From CAZJBP01 sp964544115 (GTDB taxonomy: Bacteria; Verrucomicrobiota; Kiritimatiellia; UBA8416; JADHWI01), in assembly GCA_964544115.1 (NCBI GenBank), contig CAZJBP010000168.1, forward strand, positions 1 to 7,650: 7,650 nt of DNA, written 5' to 3'. Shown here piece by piece: positions 5,614 to 7,650 of this stretch. The notes below the pieces were generated by a model. The model searched no databases, was not told the DNA's origin, and worked only from the letters and a program-made list of their open reading frames with translations. The position numbers were made by a program, and so were the translations under genes. How positions within the stretch are numbered: position 1 is the first letter of the stretch; every line of letters begins with the position of its first letter.

Positions 5614-6165
5614 ATGACTGATCACGGGCAACCCCGTCCCGCCCCTCGCCCGTCGCCGGACGGCGAGGCCGGGCTCAGCCTGGGCAGCAACCTGGGCGAC
5701 CGCCTGGCCACGCTCCGGGAGGCCCGCCGCCGGCTCGCCGCCGTGGACGGCCTCCGCGTGCTGGCCTCGTCTCCCCTCTACGAAACCGAGCCGGTGGGCG
5801 TGCGCCCCGAGCACCGCGACCAGCGCTTCCTCAACGCCGTGCTGATCGTGGCCTGCACGCTGACGCCGGACGCGCTCTCGGCGCACGTGCACCGCATCGA
5901 GGACGAGCTGGGCCGGCGCCGCGGCCCCGACCGCTACGCGCCGCGACCGATCGACATCGACATCCTGTATGTCGGCAACGTCGTCCTGCGCGACGACGAC
6001 CTGACGCTGCCGCACCCGCAGTGGACCACGCGCCGCTTCGTGGTCCAGCCGCTGGCCGATGTGCGCCCGGACCTGGTGATCCCCGGCCAGGCGGCCACCT
6101 GCCGCGAGGTCCTTTCCGCTTTACCCCCCCTGCCCGAGGTCCTACTCTCTTGCCGGGACTGGTAG
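5614..6165 (+). CDS. folK: 2-amino-4-hydroxy-6-hydroxymethyldihydropteridine diphosphokinase (HPPK)
   Basis: FolK transfers pyrophosphate from ATP to hydroxymethyl-dihydropterin, the step before dihydropteroate synthase in folate synthesis. The family pattern is clear: LSLGSNLGDR (21-30), SPLYETEPVG (53-62), RFLNAVLI (71-78), IEDELGRRR (95-103), the signature RYAPRPIDIDIL (107-118) with magnesium ligands D114 and D116, and LPHP (132-135). Length is 183 residues. The HPPK domain normally starts within a few residues of the N terminus; here about 20 extra residues rich in Pro and Arg (MTDHGQPRPAPRPSPDGEAG) precede it. No better start exists inside that stretch. No clear ribosome site precedes the ATG, which lies 3 bases after the dapB stop, so reinitiation after dapB is likely. 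folP, folB and folE are not in the window. Confidence 0.94.
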   Translation: MTDHGQPRPAPRPSPDGEAGLSLGSNLGDRLATLREARRRLAAVDGLRVLASSPLYETEPVGVRPEHRDQRFLNAVLIVACTLTPDALSAHVHRIEDELGRRRGPDRYAPRPIDIDILYVGNVVLRDDDLTLPHPQWTTRRFVVQPLADVRPDLVIPGQAATCREVLSALPPLPEVLLSCRDW

Positions 6166-6175
6166 AGGAGCGGTC

Positions 6176-6970
6176 ATGAAGAAGTGGACGACACAGAAGA
6201 TTCGCGCCATGAAGGGCCGGCAGAAGGTGGTCTGCCTGACGGCCTACGACTGCGCCACCGCGCGCCTGATCGATCGCGCGGGCATCCCGCTGATCCTCGT
6301 GGGCGACTCCCTGGCCATGACCATGCTCGGCTACGACACGACCCTGCCGGTCACCGTCGAGCAGATGCTGCACCACACCGCGGCGGTCGCGCGCGGCGTC
6401 ACGTCGGCGCTGGTGGTGGCGGACATGCCGTTCCTCTCGTTCCAGGTATCGGTCGGCGAGGCCATCGCCAACGCCGGCCGCTTTCTGAAGGAAGCGGGGG
6501 CCGACGCGGTCAAGATCGAGGGCGGTCGGATTCGCGAGGAGACGGTGCGCGGGCTGGTGGCCAACGGCATCCCGGTGCTGGGGCACGTCGGCATGACGCC
6601 GCAGAGCGTGCGCGAGTTCGGCGGCTTCAAGGTGCAGGGGCGGCGGCCCGCGGAGGCCCAGGCGGTGCTGGAGGATGCACGCGCACTGGAGGCAGCGGGC
6701 GTGTTCGCCATCGTGCTGGAATGCATTCCCTCGGACCTCGCCGCCGAGATCACCGCCGCGGTCTCCGTGCCGACCATCGGCATCGGCGCCGGCGCGGCGT
6801 GCGATGGACAGGTCCTCGTCACGCACGACATGCTCGGCATCCAGACCGGCGTAACGCCGCGCTTCGCCAAGCACTACGCCGAACTGGGCGACACCATGCT
6901 GCGCGCCTTCGAGACGTACCGGCGCGAGGTCGAAACCGGCGCCTTCCCCGGGCCGGAACATGGGTTCTGA
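6176..6970 (+). CDS. panB: 3-methyl-2-oxobutanoate hydroxymethyltransferase (ketopantoate hydroxymethyltransferase)
   Basis: PanB adds a one-carbon unit from 5,10-methylene-tetrahydrofolate to ketoisovalerate, making ketopantoate for pantothenate and CoA. The 264-residue length is normal. Family motifs are LTAYDCATAR (21-30), LVGDSLAMTMLGYDTTLPVT (41-60) with metal ligand D44, VADMPF (81-86) with D83, AVKIEGG (111-117) with K113 and E115, VLGHVGMTPQS (134-144) with H137, and IVLECIP (179-185) with E182, the expected base. IGIGAG (201-206) follows. AGGAG (6166-6170) lies 5 bases before the ATG, directly behind the folK stop. It is the last gene of the packed cluster in view. panC and panD, frequent partners, are not seen downstream. 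Its need for a folate cofactor gives a metabolic link to folK. Confidence 0.97.
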   Translation: MKKWTTQKIRAMKGRQKVVCLTAYDCATARLIDRAGIPLILVGDSLAMTMLGYDTTLPVTVEQMLHHTAAVARGVTSALVVADMPFLSFQVSVGEAIANAGRFLKEAGADAVKIEGGRIREETVRGLVANGIPVLGHVGMTPQSVREFGGFKVQGRRPAEAQAVLEDARALEAAGVFAIVLECIPSDLAAEITAAVSVPTIGIGAGAACDGQVLVTHDMLGIQTGVTPRFAKHYAELGDTMLRAFETYRREVETGAFPGPEHGF

Positions 6971-7066
6971 GACGGGCGCAGGGCTCGGGGTTCAGGCTTA
7001 TTCGGGGCCGGAATGGTGCGTCTTCCTCGCGCCATACCCGAGCGCCCCGCCAATCTGCCCGAGACG

Positions 7067-7555
7067 ATGAGCACGACAGACGGCATGAGCAAGCAGCGTG
7101 TGACTAGACAGTTCTGGGGCATCGTCCTCACCATTGCGCTCATTCACTTCTGTGCCAGCGCGTTCATGGTGGCCAAGTATCCTGAGTGGGGGCCTGCTGA
7201 CGACGACCCCGCTGTCATCCCGCCACCTTCACTGCAAGAACGGGTCTACGACGCGGGGCTTAACATCCTTGTGCTTCCTCTTGGCCCGCTCGCCATTTCC
7301 CTCATGGTCATTATGGACCATTGCGGTGACGCCGAATGGTCGCAATCTCGAAAGCTCGTGGGGCTAGGATTGCCACTCTGCCTGAATAGTCTCTTCTGGG
7401 GGATTGCGATTACCGGCGTTTGGAGGTTCATCCGACGCAGAGCGAGCAAGGCGGCTCAGCCAACCCCGCAGGAACCCAACGGGTCTCAGGGGGTTCGGTT
7501 CGCCATCGCCTTTACTGCCAGAGCCTTACGCAGATCTGAGAACAAACAAAAGTGA
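7067..7555 (+). CDS. Uncharacterised three-helix membrane protein, 162 aa
   Basis: I do not recognise this family. Three hydrophobic segments are visible: about 16-36 (FWGIVLTIALIHFCASAFMVA), 65-83 (LNILVLPLGPLAISLMVIM) and 97-121 (LVGLGLPLCLNSLFWGIAIT). The third is followed by a strongly basic RFIRRR, which fits a cytoplasmic side after the last helix. The 37-64 loop is acidic and proline-rich. The last 25 residues, after PTPQEPNG, are an odd mixed basic/hydrophobic tail (VRFAIAFTARALRR). The start is uncertain: ATG 7067 and ATG 7085 are both possible, and an earlier ATG at 7013 adds a basic leader. None has a strong ribosome site, and no promoter is visible in the 96-base gap after panB. 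GC content is clearly lower and codon use more relaxed than in the upstream genes, suggesting separate origin or weak constraint. Confidence 0.65.
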   Translation: MSTTDGMSKQRVTRQFWGIVLTIALIHFCASAFMVAKYPEWGPADDDPAVIPPPSLQERVYDAGLNILVLPLGPLAISLMVIMDHCGDAEWSQSRKLVGLGLPLCLNSLFWGIAITGVWRFIRRRASKAAQPTPQEPNGSQGVRFAIAFTARALRRSENKQK

Positions 7556-7650
7556 ATTCAGGTGAAGGAAAGGTGAAATCTCCGCCGATCGCACGGCAAG
7601 ATGTCAGAAGGCTGCCAACGAGAGTCCATTCAGTAGTTGCGGCCGATGTA

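Noticed and set aside
4269..6961. Long antisense open frames opposite dapA, dapB, folK and panB
   Set aside because: They are typical of GC-rich genes read on the opposite strand. The sense genes have intact catalytic motifs and the antisense products are low-complexity Arg/Ala/His-rich sequences.
7556..7650. Terminator, attachment site or RNA gene at the right end
   Set aside because: No stem with a T tract, no tRNA-like cloverleaf and no att-like repeat could be found in these 95 bases.

Overview
The window is a stretch of high-GC bacterial chromosome holding eight well-supported genes and two structured intergenic regions. Seven genes lie on the plus strand and one on the minus strand. 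Coding regions use mostly G or C at third codon positions. A dapA-dapB-folK-panB cluster, a dihydroorotate-dehydrogenase-like protein of the non-canonical subfamily, and a hexamer-periodic repeat element suggest a free-living Gram-negative bacterium, perhaps of the PVC superphylum (Kiritimatiellota, Lentisphaerota or Verrucomicrobia relatives). That placement is an impression from gene order and style, not something I could test.

Left part (1-1580): bases 1-171 are an upstream region without a convincing promoter. They are followed by a flavoprotein-like TIM barrel of the DHOD-like family (172-1167). A minus-strand gene for an unrecognised 138-residue helical protein (1164-1580) converges on it, and their stop codons interlock in four bases.

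Intergenic 1581-2056 (476 bases) has no believable gene. It carries two divergent sigma70-type promoters of nearly identical design (17-base spacers, -10 boxes TAAGCT and TAGGCT). Between them lie a GC-only hairpin and a 180-base nested inverted repeat whose arms are built from six-base units.

Middle part (2057-3606): an ATGA-overlapping gene pair encodes a membrane-anchored coiled-coil protein and a secreted staphylococcal-nuclease-like protein with all catalytic residues present. The next 320 bases (3607-3926) hold several perfect short hairpins and then a TTGACA promoter in front of dapA.

Right part (3927-6970): dapA, dapB, folK and panB are packed with gaps of 1, 3 and 10 bases and form one apparent operon. 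DapA and DapB carry out the first two committed steps from aspartate semialdehyde toward diaminopimelate and lysine. FolK makes the folate pterin precursor. PanB uses the folate one-carbon carrier to make ketopantoate, a precursor of pantothenate and CoA. No panC is visible before the window ends. The last gene (7067-7555) is an unrecognised three-helix membrane protein of visibly lower GC content. Bases 7556-7650 show nothing I can name.

Overall this is mostly ordinary core metabolism. The best leads are the nested hexamer repeat, the unassigned DHOD-like protein, the coupled coiled-coil/nuclease pair and the two uncharacterised proteins. I see no evidence for a new defence system, mobile element or CRISPR.
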